Shown piece after piece: positions 49,609 to 58,672 of a DNA stretch of 64,000 bases. Location of the stretch: contig DASZOZ010000103.1 of the NCBI GenBank assembly GCA_035550515.1, positions 6,688 through 70,687 on the forward strand. Reading direction: 5' to 3'. The stretch's first letter is position 1. Each line of letters opens with the position of its first letter. Under the pieces are notes generated by a model that saw only the letters and a program-made list of their open reading frames with translations, had not been told where the DNA came from and did not search any database. Source of the stretch: DATARH01 sp035550515. Its GTDB lineage: Bacteria; Pseudomonadota; Alphaproteobacteria; ATCC43930; CGMCC-115725. The translations under genes and the position numbers were made by a program.

Positions 49609-51725
49609 ACGACGTGATGATCCCGCCGCTGCTGCAAACCAACCCGCGGCTCGACCAGTGGGTCAAGTTCACCGCGCCCGGCCGGGTCACCGTCTCGACC
49701 GGCCGGGTCGAGATCGGCCAGGGCGTGCTCACCGCAATGCTGCAGATCGCCGCCGACGAGCTGGATGTGGCGCCGGCGCGCATCGATTTGCAGACCGGCG
49801 ACACCGATCTCACGCCGAACGAGGGCTATACCGCCGGCAGCCAGTCGATGCAGTACGGCGGCGCGGCGCTGCGCCTCGCCTGTGCCGAGGTGCGCGGCTT
49901 GCTGCTTCGGGCGGCCGCGGTGCGGCTCGGCCTGCCGGCGAGCCGGCTGTCGGTCCGTGACGGTGCGGTTCTGTGCGGCGGCGCACCGACCGGACAGGAT
50001 TATTGGTCGCTCGCCGCGGCGGTCGACCTGTCGCGTTCGGCGACGGCCGGCGCCAGACCCAAATCGGATGGGCACAGCGCGATCGGACAGAATGCACCGC
50101 GCGTCGACCTCGCCGGCAAGGTGTTCGGCGCGCCGGCTTTCATCCACGACATGGCGATGGACGGCATGGTGCATGCCCGCGTCGTGCGGCAGCCGCGCCG
50201 CACCGCGACGGTCGCGGCGATCGACGAGGCGGCGATCCGCCGCGCCGGCAAGGGGCAGGTCGAGATTCTGCGCGACGGCAATTTCGTCGCGGTCCTCGGG
50301 GCGGACGAGAGCCTCGTCGACGCCGCGGCGGCGGTCGCGCCGGGTCACGTGTCGTGGGACGGGCTCGACCCGATCAATCCCGGCCAGGAAGAGGCGCGCT
50401 GGCTGCTGCAGCAGCCGTCGATCGACCGCAATCTCGGCCCCGAGCCGGTCGACCCGCCGCCGGGCCAGGCGCGGTACGAGGCCAGCTTTACGCGCATGCA
50501 TATCGCCCACGCCTCGGTCGGGCCGTCGAGCGCATTGGCCTGCTACCAGGACGGCCACCTGACGGTGTGGTCGCATACCCAGGGCGTCTATCCGTTGAAG
50601 GCGGCGCTGGCCCGCATGCTGAAGCTCGATCCGGCGCATATCTCGGTCAAGCACGCGCAGGGTCCCGGCTGCTACGGCCATAACGGCGCGGATGACGCGG
50701 CCGCCGACGCGGCGGTCATCGCGATGCGGCGGCCGGGCGTGCCGGTTCGCGTGCGCTGGCGGCGCGAGGAGGAATTCGGCTTCGAGCCGGTCAGCCCGGC
50801 GATGCTGACCACCGTGCGCGCACTCCTCGACGGGCAAGGCCGGCCGGTCGACTGGACCACGGAAATCTGGAGCGGCCGGCATTCGAGCCGGCCGGGCGGC
50901 GGCGGCAATCTGCTGGCCGCCGAAGCGCTGCCCGATCCGCCGCCGGCGCCGCCACCCGTCGACCCGCCGGAATCCAACGGCGGCGGCGGCACGCGCAACG
51001 GCGAGCCGCTCTACGCCTTTGCGGCAAAGCGCATCGTGCATCACCTTGTCGCCGAGACGCCGGTGCGCACCTCGTCGCTGCGCGGTCTCGGCGCGACGAT
51101 CAATGTCTTCGCGATCGAGTCGGCGATGGACGAGCTCGCCGAGCGCGCCGGCATAGACCCGGTCGACTACCGGCTGTCGGTGCTCGACGATCCGCGCGCC
51201 AAGGCCGTCGTCACGCATGTCGCGCAGATGGCGGAGTGGCGGCCGGGATTGCCGGTCGGCACCGGCAAGGGCCGCGGGTTCGGCTTTGCGATGTACAAGA
51301 ACCGCGCCGCCTATTGCGCCATCGTCACCGATGTCGAGGTCGACGAGGCGGTGCGCGTGACCCGCGTGTGGTGCGCCGCCGATGCCGGGCTGGTGATCAA
51401 CCCGGACGGTGCGCTCAACCAGCTCGAAGGCGGCGTGATCCAGGGCCTGAGCTGGGCGCTCAAGGAAGGCGTGCGGCTCGACAGCGGCGGGATCAGCTCG
51501 CGCGACTGGGAAAGCTACCCGGTGCTGCGCTTCACCGAAGTGCCCGAGGTGTTCTGCGAGTTGGTCGGCGCCGGCGCCGACCTGCCGCCGCTCGGTATCG
51601 GCGAGGCAAGCGGCGGGCCGACCGTCGCGGCGATCGGCAACGCCGTCGCGCAGGCGCTCGGTGCGCGGTTGCGCGACCTGCCGCTCAACCGCGAGCGCAT
51701 CATGGACGCCCTGCTGAAGGGCTGA
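49605..51725 (+). CDS. Molybdopterin-binding large subunit of a xanthine-dehydrogenase-family hydroxylase (IorB/NicB-like)
   Basis: A 706-residue catalytic subunit. It opens VKFTAPGRVTVSTGRVEIGQ and has EGYTAGSQSMQYGGAALRLA in the molybdopterin region, HGNGADDAA-like GYGHNGADDAAADAA in the centre, and the conserved glutamate in PLGIGEASGGPTVAAIGNA (near 666). It is shorter than NicB, which carries extra cytochrome c domains, so the electron acceptor differs. There is no twin-arginine leader, so it should stay in the cytoplasm. Together with the small subunit and flavin monooxygenase it probably hydroxylates an N-heteroaromatic or aldehyde. The start overlaps the small-subunit stop. Confidence 0.92.
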   Translation: MNDVMIPPLLQTNPRLDQWVKFTAPGRVTVSTGRVEIGQGVLTAMLQIAADELDVAPARIDLQTGDTDLTPNEGYTAGSQSMQYGGAALRLACAEVRGLLLRAAAVRLGLPASRLSVRDGAVLCGGAPTGQDYWSLAAAVDLSRSATAGARPKSDGHSAIGQNAPRVDLAGKVFGAPAFIHDMAMDGMVHARVVRQPRRTATVAAIDEAAIRRAGKGQVEILRDGNFVAVLGADESLVDAAAAVAPGHVSWDGLDPINPGQEEARWLLQQPSIDRNLGPEPVDPPPGQARYEASFTRMHIAHASVGPSSALACYQDGHLTVWSHTQGVYPLKAALARMLKLDPAHISVKHAQGPGCYGHNGADDAAADAAVIAMRRPGVPVRVRWRREEEFGFEPVSPAMLTTVRALLDGQGRPVDWTTEIWSGRHSSRPGGGGNLLAAEALPDPPPAPPPVDPPESNGGGGTRNGEPLYAFAAKRIVHHLVAETPVRTSSLRGLGATINVFAIESAMDELAERAGIDPVDYRLSVLDDPRAKAVVTHVAQMAEWRPGLPVGTGKGRGFGFAMYKNRAAYCAIVTDVEVDEAVRVTRVWCAADAGLVINPDGALNQLEGGVIQGLSWALKEGVRLDSGGISSRDWESYPVLRFTEVPEVFCELVGAGADLPPLGIGEASGGPTVAAIGNAVAQALGARLRDLPLNRERIMDALLKG

Positions 51726-51773
51726 TCGCCGGCATACCGGGCAGCGCCTCCTCCGAGGCTCGCGGGGGTCGGG

Positions 51774-52616
51774 TCAGACCACCGCTTCCGCCCCCACCGG
51801 CAGGCGCCACATCACGCGGCGCTGGCCGTGGTAGTCGTTGATCGCGAAGTGCTGGCAGCAGCGGTTGTCCCAGATCGTCACCGTACCCTTTTCCCAGCGG
51901 ATGCGGGCGGTGAATTCGGGCCGAGTGCAATGCGCCTGGAGGAACTCGATCAGCGGCCGGCTTTCGTCTTCGGTCATCCCCTTGAAGCGCGCCGTATGGC
52001 GGGTCGAGACGTACAGCGCCTTGCGGCCGGTTTCGGGATGGGTGCGCACCACCGGGTGCTCGGCCTCGATCTGCTCGGCCGTCTCGGTGTTTTTCATCTT
52101 CATGTATTTGTTTTCCTCGCGGCCGCCGCGGCCGCCGTTCATCCGGGCGGTGTAGATGCCGGTGAGGCCGTCGAGCATGCGCCGCATCCCCGGCGACAGC
52201 GCTTCGTAGGCGAGGTATTGGTTGGCCACCATCGTGTCGCCGCCATAGGCCGGCGCCTCGCGGCAGTACAGCATCGTGCCGATCGGCGGCGTCTCGATAT
52301 AGGTCGTGTCGGAATGCCAGGCGCCGCCGACATTCACCTTCTGGTCGGGCTCCTTGCGCAGTTCGAAGATCTGCGGGAAATCCGGCAGGCCCTCGACAAA
52401 CGGATAATAGGCGGGCTCGGCGAAATAACGAGCATAGCGCAGCAAGTCCGCCCCGCCGAGTTCCTGGCCGCGGATATAGATCGCGCAATGGGCGAGAAAG
52501 GCGTCATGGATTTCCGAGCGCTGCCGGTTGCTCAGCGGCCCGCTCAGGTCGACGCCGGCAATCTCGGCGCCGAGCGCGCCGGCCAGCGGTTTTACCGTGA
52601 TCGTGTCGTAACCCAT
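51774..52616 (-). CDS. TauD/TfdA-family Fe(II)/2-oxoglutarate dioxygenase, copy 2
   Basis: A 280-residue dioxygenase. Iron ligands H101-x-D103 (AWHSDTTY) and H256 (CCQHFAINDY) are present, and the terminal arginine region QRRVMWRLPV should bind 2-oxoglutarate. A basic, glycine-rich insert (NGGRGGREENKYMKMKN) near 160-176 is not seen in the paralogue at 31375-32196. The start ATG has GGAG upstream. It converges with the molybdenum hydroxylase gene; a lipoprotein gene follows in the opposite direction of transcription. The substrate may be a sulfonate, aromatic ether or amino acid. Confidence 0.92.
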   Translation of the reverse strand: MGYDTITVKPLAGALGAEIAGVDLSGPLSNRQRSEIHDAFLAHCAIYIRGQELGGADLLRYARYFAEPAYYPFVEGLPDFPQIFELRKEPDQKVNVGGAWHSDTTYIETPPIGTMLYCREAPAYGGDTMVANQYLAYEALSPGMRRMLDGLTGIYTARMNGGRGGREENKYMKMKNTETAEQIEAEHPVVRTHPETGRKALYVSTRHTARFKGMTEDESRPLIEFLQAHCTRPEFTARIRWEKGTVTIWDNRCCQHFAINDYHGQRRVMWRLPVGAEAVV

Positions 52617-52671
52617 CGCCGCGCTCCTGCCATCGTCTCGTCCCGTCATGGTAAGCCGGCGCGCCGCCGGG

Positions 52672-52995
52672 TCAATCATCGGTGCGGCCGGCGATGCGGT
52701 TGCATTTCGGGTCGGTGCCGTGCTCGCTGTAGCCGACCACGCTGGGTCCGCGCACAAAATAGATGCGCTCGCAGACCGCAAAGCCTGGCTCGGCCCCGCC
52801 GGTATACATCCACGCGACGGACTGCGCGGGCGGCGGCAAATGCACCTTGCGGTCCGGCTGCCCCAGCTTGTCGGCAAGATCGGAGGCCGGCCGCTCGATC
52901 CATTGCGGACCGTGAGCGTCGGGCTCGCCGCGCCAGGCATTGCAACCGGCCAGCCCGAGCAGCAGCGCCGCCGCCAACCATCGTGAATGCGGCAT
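52672..52995 (-). CDS. Small hypothetical lipoprotein
   Basis: A 107-residue protein with a signal peptide (WLAAALLLGLAGC) and a lipobox cysteine at residue 18. Two cysteines in the mature part (AVCERIYF, PKCNRIAG) could form a disulfide. Aspartate/glycine-rich segments RPASDLADKLGQPDRKVHLP resemble small outer-membrane lipoproteins in which a short domain starts after the anchor. Function unknown. GGGGAC lies upstream of the ATG. It is divergent from the MetE-like gene by 74 bases. Confidence 0.75.
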   Translation of the reverse strand: MPHSRWLAAALLLGLAGCNAWRGEPDAHGPQWIERPASDLADKLGQPDRKVHLPPPAQSVAWMYTGGAEPGFAVCERIYFVRGPSVVGYSEHGTDPKCNRIAGRTDD

Positions 52996-53069
52996 CGTCC
53001 CCTTTCCTTTTGCCGCACCCTAGCACAGACTCGCCGCCAAAAGAGGCGCGGCAACGTGGGGAGGCGCGT

Positions 53070-54212
53070 GTGAAACGCAGCAGCGAACGGTTTCTGACGA
53101 CCCATACCGGCAGCCTGCCGCGCCCGGACGACCTCGTGCGCATGATGTTCGCGAAGGAGGAAGGCGTGCCGGTCGATCCCGCCGCGCTCGGCGCGCGCAT
53201 CGCCGCGGCGGTGGCGGAAATCGTCGGCCAGCAGGTCGCGGCCGGGGTCGACATCGTCAATGACGGCGAGCTGTCGAAACCGAGCTACGCCACCTACATC
53301 AAGGACCGGCTCGCCGGGTTCGACGGCGAGAGCCGCCCGCTGAGCTATCAAGACCTCGTCGACTTCCCCGCGCTGGCGCAGCGCGTGTTCGGCGATCCCG
53401 GCCGCGCGCGGCGCAAGACCCCCGGCTGCAGCGGGCCGATCGCGGTGCGCGACGCGCAAGCGGCCGCGACCGACGCCGCCAACCTCAAATCCGCGCTCGC
53501 CGGCGCGCCGCATGCGGAGGCGTTTATGAGCGCCGCCTCGCCGGGCCTGGTCTCGCTGTTCTTCCACAACGGCCATTACCCGAGCCGGGAAACGTATCTC
53601 GCAGCCATCGCCGAGGCGATGCGCGTCGAGTATGAAACCGTGGTCGAGGCCGGTTTCGTGCTGCAGATCGACTGCCCCGATCTGGCGATGGGCCGGCATA
53701 TCCAGCACGCCGAACTCACCACCGCCGAATTCCGCAAGGCGGCGGCGCTGCACATCGAGGCGCTGAACCACGCGCTGCGCAACATCCCGGCCGAGCGGGC
53801 CCGTATCCATCTCTGCTGGGGGAATTACGAGGGGCCGCACCATTGCGACGTGCCGCTCGCCGACATCATCGACGTGATCTTCACCGCCAAGCCCGCCGGG
53901 CTGTCGTTCGAGGCGGCCAATCCCCGTCACGCGCATGAGTGGAAGGTGTTCGAGACCGTCAAACTGCCGGAGGGCAAGGTGCTGATCCCCGGCGTCATCG
54001 AGTCGAAGACCAATTTTATCGAGCATCCGGAGCTGATCGCCCAGCGCATCGGCCGCTTCGCGGCGCTGGTCGGGCGCGAGAACGTGATCGGCGGCAGCGA
54101 CTGCGGCTACGGCACCTGGGTCGGCCAAGCGGCGGTCGACCCGCAAGTAGTCTGGGCCAAGCTCGCCAGCCTCGCCGAAGGCGCCCGCATCGCGACGCGA
54201 GAGTTCTGGTGA
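53070..54212 (+). CDS. MetE-like zinc methyl/alkyltransferase, copy 2
   Basis: A 380-residue short-form relative of cobalamin-independent methionine synthase. Its opening FLTTHTGSLPRPDDLVRM is typical of the subfamily often annotated as methionine synthase II. Zinc ligands are H and C in RIHLCWGNY, E in GVIESKTNF and C in GSDCGYGTW. It starts at GTG with GGAGG upstream. It is only distantly related to the protein at 37425-38465, so they are not a recent duplication. The amidohydrolase gene starts 21 bases after its stop and is likely in the same transcript. Substrate unknown. Confidence 0.88.
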   Translation: MKRSSERFLTTHTGSLPRPDDLVRMMFAKEEGVPVDPAALGARIAAAVAEIVGQQVAAGVDIVNDGELSKPSYATYIKDRLAGFDGESRPLSYQDLVDFPALAQRVFGDPGRARRKTPGCSGPIAVRDAQAAATDAANLKSALAGAPHAEAFMSAASPGLVSLFFHNGHYPSRETYLAAIAEAMRVEYETVVEAGFVLQIDCPDLAMGRHIQHAELTTAEFRKAAALHIEALNHALRNIPAERARIHLCWGNYEGPHHCDVPLADIIDVIFTAKPAGLSFEAANPRHAHEWKVFETVKLPEGKVLIPGVIESKTNFIEHPELIAQRIGRFAALVGRENVIGGSDCGYGTWVGQAAVDPQVVWAKLASLAEGARIATREFW

Positions 54213-54233
54213 GCTGACGGGCAGGAGGGGCGG

Positions 54234-55379
54234 ATGAAGAACGGCTACCGCGTCTACGACACCGACACGCATATCGATCCCGGCGCCGACGTCCTGGAGA
54301 GATACGTCGACCCGGGCTTTCGCGCCCGGCTCGACGACCTCGCGCCGTATCGGCAGAAGGTAAGGTCGCGCACCGTCGACGGCGGCGAGCGCACGACCTA
54401 CCGCTTCGAGCAGCGGCTTTACGAGCGCACGCTCGGCGAGGCCGCGGCAAGCCCCGGCTCGGGCGACGGCCGGGTGTGGCGCGGCAAGCGGCGGCCGAGC
54501 TTCGGGGTGATCGACGACCGCTCCGACAACCGTGTCCTCGACATGGACAAGGAAGGCGCCGACGTGCATTTCCTCGTGCCGTCGGTCTGGACGAGCATCG
54601 TCGGCGTGCCCGACGTGTCGCTCGAAACCGGGCTGATCCGCGCCTATCACCGCCACATGGCGGAGTTTTGCGGTCCCTATCCCGACCGGCTCAAGGGGCC
54701 GATCGTCGCCTCGACGCGCGATGTCGCGTCCGCGGTGGAAGAGATCAGGCGCTGGGGCACGTCGAAATGGGCGGTCGCGGTGCAGCCGCTGCTCCCCAAC
54801 GAGACACCGGTCGACCACCCCGAGCTGGAGCCGATCTGGCGCGCCGCCGAGGATCACGACCTCGCCGTCGTGCATCACAGCTTCACCTGGTCGGCGCCCT
54901 ATTTCCCCGGCTACACCGAGATGTGGGACAATGTGTACCTGGCGCGGCTGTGCTCGCATCCATGGGGCGCGATGCGCTTTATGGCCGGCTTCCTCGCCGG
55001 CGGCATTCTCGACCGCTATCCCGGCCTGCGCCTTTGCGTGCTCGAATGCGGTTTTGGCTGGCTGCCGTTCTGGGTCAGGCGAATGGACGAGCAGGTGAGC
55101 TATGTCGGCCGCACCGCCAAGCTCAAACTGCTGCCGAGCGAGCAGTTCGCCGCCGGTCGCGTGTTCGCCAATGTCGAGGCACACGAGCATGCGCCGATGT
55201 TCGACATGGTTACGGGTGCGCTGGGAGACGGGTGCCTGATGTTCGGGTCGGACTACCCGCATTTCGAATCGTGGTTTCCGAACTCGATCGACAAGATCCT
55301 CGAATGGCCCGGCGTGACCGGCGACAAGGCCCGCAAGCTGTTCTGGGAAAACGCCAATCGCTGCTTCAGGCAGAGCTGA
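54234..55379 (+). CDS. Amidohydrolase 2-family metal enzyme (ACMSD-like)
   Basis: A 381-residue TIM-barrel amidohydrolase. The metal site begins YDTDTHIDPG, then VVHHSFTW and FGSDYPHFESW, the aspartate and histidine pattern of decarboxylating or hydrolytic relatives such as aminocarboxymuconate-semialdehyde decarboxylase. CGFGWLPFWVRRMDE is a well-kept family segment. GCAGGAGG lies before the ATG. It follows the MetE-like gene, which suggests joint use of an aromatic or methylated substrate. Cytoplasmic. Confidence 0.9.
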   Translation: MKNGYRVYDTDTHIDPGADVLERYVDPGFRARLDDLAPYRQKVRSRTVDGGERTTYRFEQRLYERTLGEAAASPGSGDGRVWRGKRRPSFGVIDDRSDNRVLDMDKEGADVHFLVPSVWTSIVGVPDVSLETGLIRAYHRHMAEFCGPYPDRLKGPIVASTRDVASAVEEIRRWGTSKWAVAVQPLLPNETPVDHPELEPIWRAAEDHDLAVVHHSFTWSAPYFPGYTEMWDNVYLARLCSHPWGAMRFMAGFLAGGILDRYPGLRLCVLECGFGWLPFWVRRMDEQVSYVGRTAKLKLLPSEQFAAGRVFANVEAHEHAPMFDMVTGALGDGCLMFGSDYPHFESWFPNSIDKILEWPGVTGDKARKLFWENANRCFRQS

Positions 55380-55385
55380 GCGGCT

Positions 55386-55586
55386 TCAATCCGCGCCGTG
55401 GCGGCGATCGCGGGCGCGGGCAAATTTGACCGCGGTCCGCTCCAGGTTCGTCGCGTGCTGCTCGACCGACAACGCCATGTCGAGCAGGCTCGACCGGGCC
55501 GCCGCCGTCACCATATGGTCGGCGATGGTGCGCAATTCCTCGGCGCGGCGGCGCCAGTCGTTTGCGCGGTCAAGAAAGCTCGCCAT
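55386..55586 (-). CDS. Small helical hypothetical protein (66 residues)
   Basis: A short protein, MASFLDRANDWRRRAEELRT at its start, followed by IADHMVTAAARSSLLDMALS and a basic end, all predicted helical and resembling small orphan proteins common in rhizobia. The stop lies 7 bases from that of the convergent amidohydrolase gene. The longer reading from 55745 adds a proline and cysteine-rich segment unlike the rest, so the ATG at 55586 is used. No function is assigned. Confidence 0.62.
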   Translation of the reverse strand: MASFLDRANDWRRRAEELRTIADHMVTAAARSSLLDMALSVEQHATNLERTAVKFARARDRRHGAD

Positions 55587-55777
55587 GGCCCGAGAACGGG
55601 GCGCGCGGCAACCGGTTCCGCCATCTGCGTCCGCTGCCGGGCATGACGCAGACGCATTGCTCGGTGGATACGCAACATCGAATGCCCGCACCAAAATTGC
55701 GCATGTGCCGGGTGGCGGGTTGATATGATCGGCCGGATTGGCCAATCGCTGACCCGGTAAAGAGAAATGGCGGCAGG

Positions 55778-56365
55778 ATGACGATGATCGACCCCACGGC
55801 CTTGGCCCAGTTGTTCCAGGCGGCGCGTACCTTTTCCCGCTGGGAAGCGCGCGACGTGCCGGATGAGGTGATCGACAGTGCGCTGCAAACGGCGCTGCTC
55901 GGCCCGACCAGCGGCAATTGCGAGCCGATGCGGGTCGTGCTGGTCAAGAGCAGGGAGGGCAAGGAGCGCCTGTTGCCCTGCGTGTCGTCGGGCAATGCCG
56001 ACAAGGTGCGGACCGCGCCCGTCACCGCGATCGTCGCTTACGATACGCTGTTCTACGAACATCTGCCGCGGCTGTTTCCGCACACCGATGCGCGCGCCTG
56101 GTTCACCAGCAACGAGGCGCTGGCGACCGAGACTGCGTTTCGCAACAGCGCGCTGCAGGGCGCCTATTTCATCCTGGCGCTGCGCGCGCACGGGCTCGAT
56201 TGCGGACCGATGTCCGGGTTCAACCCGAAAGCGGTGGACGAGGCGTTTTTCCCGGATGGGCGGTTGCGGGTCAATTTCCTGCTGAACATCGGCTACGGCA
56301 ATCGCGCCGCGCTGCATCCGCGGCCGCCGCGCCTCGATCTCGGCGAAGTCGCGCGCTGGGCCTGA
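55778..56365 (+). CDS. Nitroreductase-family protein (RutE-like malonic semialdehyde reductase)
   Basis: A 195-residue FMN enzyme. The RutE subgroup is marked by ARTFSRWEARDVPDEVID near residue 16, then ALLGPTSGNCEPMRVVLVKS, ILALRAHGLDCGPMSGF and NFLLNIGYG. RutE reduces malonic semialdehyde to 3-hydroxypropionate in pyrimidine degradation. No rut operon genes are in the window, so the true substrate is uncertain. The stop codon abuts that of the sensor kinase gene, which is convergent. Confidence 0.9.
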   Translation: MTMIDPTALAQLFQAARTFSRWEARDVPDEVIDSALQTALLGPTSGNCEPMRVVLVKSREGKERLLPCVSSGNADKVRTAPVTAIVAYDTLFYEHLPRLFPHTDARAWFTSNEALATETAFRNSALQGAYFILALRAHGLDCGPMSGFNPKAVDEAFFPDGRLRVNFLLNIGYGNRAALHPRPPRLDLGEVARWA

Positions 56366-58522
56366 TCAGCCGCCCGCCGCCGCCAGCGGGGCGGCCCGCA
56401 TCGCGACCGTGCGCTCGGGCGGCAGGGTGACGGTGACCGTCGTGCCGCAGCGCTTGACGCTGCTGACGGTGAGCTTGCCGCCATGCAGCTCCGCCAGACG
56501 CTGGGCGAGCGGCAGGCCGAGACCGGTGCCTTCGTGGCGGCGCGTGTGACCGGCATCGACTTGCCCGAACGGTTCGAGCGCGGTCGCGATTTCGCCCGGC
56601 GTCATGCCCGGCCCGGTATCGCGGACCGCGAAGGTGGTGCCGCCGTCGCGCGTACCACTGACGGCGACCACGACCGTGCCGCCCGGCTCGGTGAACTTGA
56701 TCGCGTTGGACAGCAGGTTCAGCAGGATTTGCTTCAACCGGGTCGAATCCGCGCGGACCTGCGGCAGGCCCGGTTCGGCCTCGACCGTCAGGGTCAACGC
56801 CCCCGCGACGGCATGGCTCTTCATCAGCGTCACGCAGGCGTCGACCACCGCGCGCGGATCGATCGCGGTTTCCTCGTGCAGCTCCAGTTTGCCGGCGTCG
56901 ACCTTTGCCAGGTCGAGGATGTCGTTGATGACGGTGTGCAGGTGCTCGCCGCTCTGGTGGATCAGCGCGGCGTATTCGGCCTGCCGCGGCTGCAGCGGCC
57001 CGGTCATGCCCAACTCCAGCGCCTCGGAAAAGCCGATGATCGCATTCAGCGGGGTGCGCAGCTCGTGGCTCATATTAGCGAGGAATTGCGACTTGGCGAC
57101 ATTGGCCGCCTCGGCCGCCTCCTTGGCTTCCTGCAGGCTGCGCGCGGCCTGGACCTGGGGGGTTATGTCGCGCCCGGTGCCGCGGTAGCCGACAAAGCGC
57201 CCGGCGGCGTCGAAGACCGGACTGCCGCTGATCGAGATCGTGTTTTCCGGCTGGTCGTCGGTCTTGCGGGTATAGGTGAAGTCGCGGAACGGCGCATGCC
57301 GGTCGATCGTCGCGAGATGCTCGCGCCATTTTTCCGCCTCGCTGTCCACATCGCGCGCGAGTTCGATCCGGCTGCGGCCGATGCGGCTCGCCGGTTCCTG
57401 GCCGAATTGCCGGATGCCCTCGGACACGAAGGTGAAGCGGTGGTTCTCGTCGGTTTCCCAGAACCAGTCCGACGAGGACAGGGCGAAATCGCGGAACCGG
57501 CTTTCGCTGCGCGCCAGCTCGTCCGCGTGCTCCTCGACGCGGTGGAACTGGATCGCCAGCGCGCGAAACAGGAAGGCAAACCCGAACACGGCGCCGACCG
57601 CCCCGACCGCGATGATCAGCGCCTGCTTGCGCCAGGGCGCCAGGGCCTCGCTCTCGGTGATCCCGGCGGAGACGGCGAGGCCGTATTCCTTGAGCGGCTC
57701 GACCGACACGATCCGCGGCAGGCCGTCGACATAGCCGGGGGTGCGGAAGGTCCCGCCGCCTTGCGCGACCGCCTGATACCACGCCGACTTGCCGGACAGC
57801 CGCTTGCCGACCGTGGCCCCGAAGCTCGGGAAACGCGCAAGCAGCGTGCCGTCCTGGTAGGACAGGCTCAGCGACTCGCCGTCATAAGTCGCGACGTCCC
57901 GATAGAAATCCTCGAAATAGCGGGTCTCGATCACCCCGGCGACGACGCCGAGGAACTCGCCGCCCGGCCCGGTGATCCGGCGCGTCACCATGATCGACCA
58001 GGCGCCGCTGTATTTGTCGACAAAGGGGCCGTCGATAAAGGTGCCATTATCCGCCTGCGTGCTGAAATGGCGAAAGAAGTTTCGCTCGGCCGCGTGAATT
58101 TCCGGGACCGGCCAGGCGCGGGTGAAATTGACGATCGTGCCGGTATTGTCGAGCACCGCGATCGACGCCGCCTGCGGCAGGCTGTGGAGCCGCGCCAGCA
58201 GATATTTATGAACCTCCTCGGTCCCCATCCGCTGGCGAAACCGCCCGGCATCGGCTTCCCCGTCGCCCAGCGCCATGACCCGCGTTTCTTCGACCACGAG
58301 ATCGACCGCCTGGATTGTCCGCGCCGTCTGTTCGGCGAGCGCGACCGACAGGTTGCGGGTGTTTTTCATCTCTTCGGCGAGCCGATCGCGCCGCAACAGC
58401 CCGATCGACATGACGGCCGCGGCGAGCGTTATGGCGATGCAGAGGACACCGATGACGTAAACACGACGGTTACCGGGACGACGATTTGTCGTCGCGGCTT
58501 GTTGTCGAGTCCCTCCCTGCAT
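56366..58522 (-). CDS. Cache/PAS sensor histidine kinase
   Basis: A 718-residue membrane kinase. A first helix (VYVIGVLCIAITLAAAVMSIG), a periplasmic dCache-type sensor of roughly 260 residues, a second helix (ALIIAVGAVGAVFGFAFLF), a PAS domain (FRDFALSSSDWFWETDENHR), then HisKA with the phosphorylated histidine in FLANMSHELRTPLNAIIGFS (near 480) and HATPase with NLLSNAIKF, DTGPGMT and GTGLGLPLA. No receiver domain or adjacent response regulator gene is seen, so its partner is encoded elsewhere. The ATG at 58522 is preferred to the TTG at 58543. It lies downstream of the sugar-importer genes. Confidence 0.93.
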   Translation of the reverse strand: MQGGTRQQAATTNRRPGNRRVYVIGVLCIAITLAAAVMSIGLLRRDRLAEEMKNTRNLSVALAEQTARTIQAVDLVVEETRVMALGDGEADAGRFRQRMGTEEVHKYLLARLHSLPQAASIAVLDNTGTIVNFTRAWPVPEIHAAERNFFRHFSTQADNGTFIDGPFVDKYSGAWSIMVTRRITGPGGEFLGVVAGVIETRYFEDFYRDVATYDGESLSLSYQDGTLLARFPSFGATVGKRLSGKSAWYQAVAQGGGTFRTPGYVDGLPRIVSVEPLKEYGLAVSAGITESEALAPWRKQALIIAVGAVGAVFGFAFLFRALAIQFHRVEEHADELARSESRFRDFALSSSDWFWETDENHRFTFVSEGIRQFGQEPASRIGRSRIELARDVDSEAEKWREHLATIDRHAPFRDFTYTRKTDDQPENTISISGSPVFDAAGRFVGYRGTGRDITPQVQAARSLQEAKEAAEAANVAKSQFLANMSHELRTPLNAIIGFSEALELGMTGPLQPRQAEYAALIHQSGEHLHTVINDILDLAKVDAGKLELHEETAIDPRAVVDACVTLMKSHAVAGALTLTVEAEPGLPQVRADSTRLKQILLNLLSNAIKFTEPGGTVVVAVSGTRDGGTTFAVRDTGPGMTPGEIATALEPFGQVDAGHTRRHEGTGLGLPLAQRLAELHGGKLTVSSVKRCGTTVTVTLPPERTVAMRAAPLAAAGG

Positions 58523-58672
58523 CCCGCCAAATTGCCGCGACAACCTTAACGAAAGCTCAACGGCGGCGGCCGGGCAAAGCCGGGCGGCGCGCGCCGATGA
58601 GCAAAGCCCCAGCGCGGCTCGCCGCCGGCCGGAGCGTCGAGGTCATCGGCTCGCGATGAGGGCGGTGCTATC

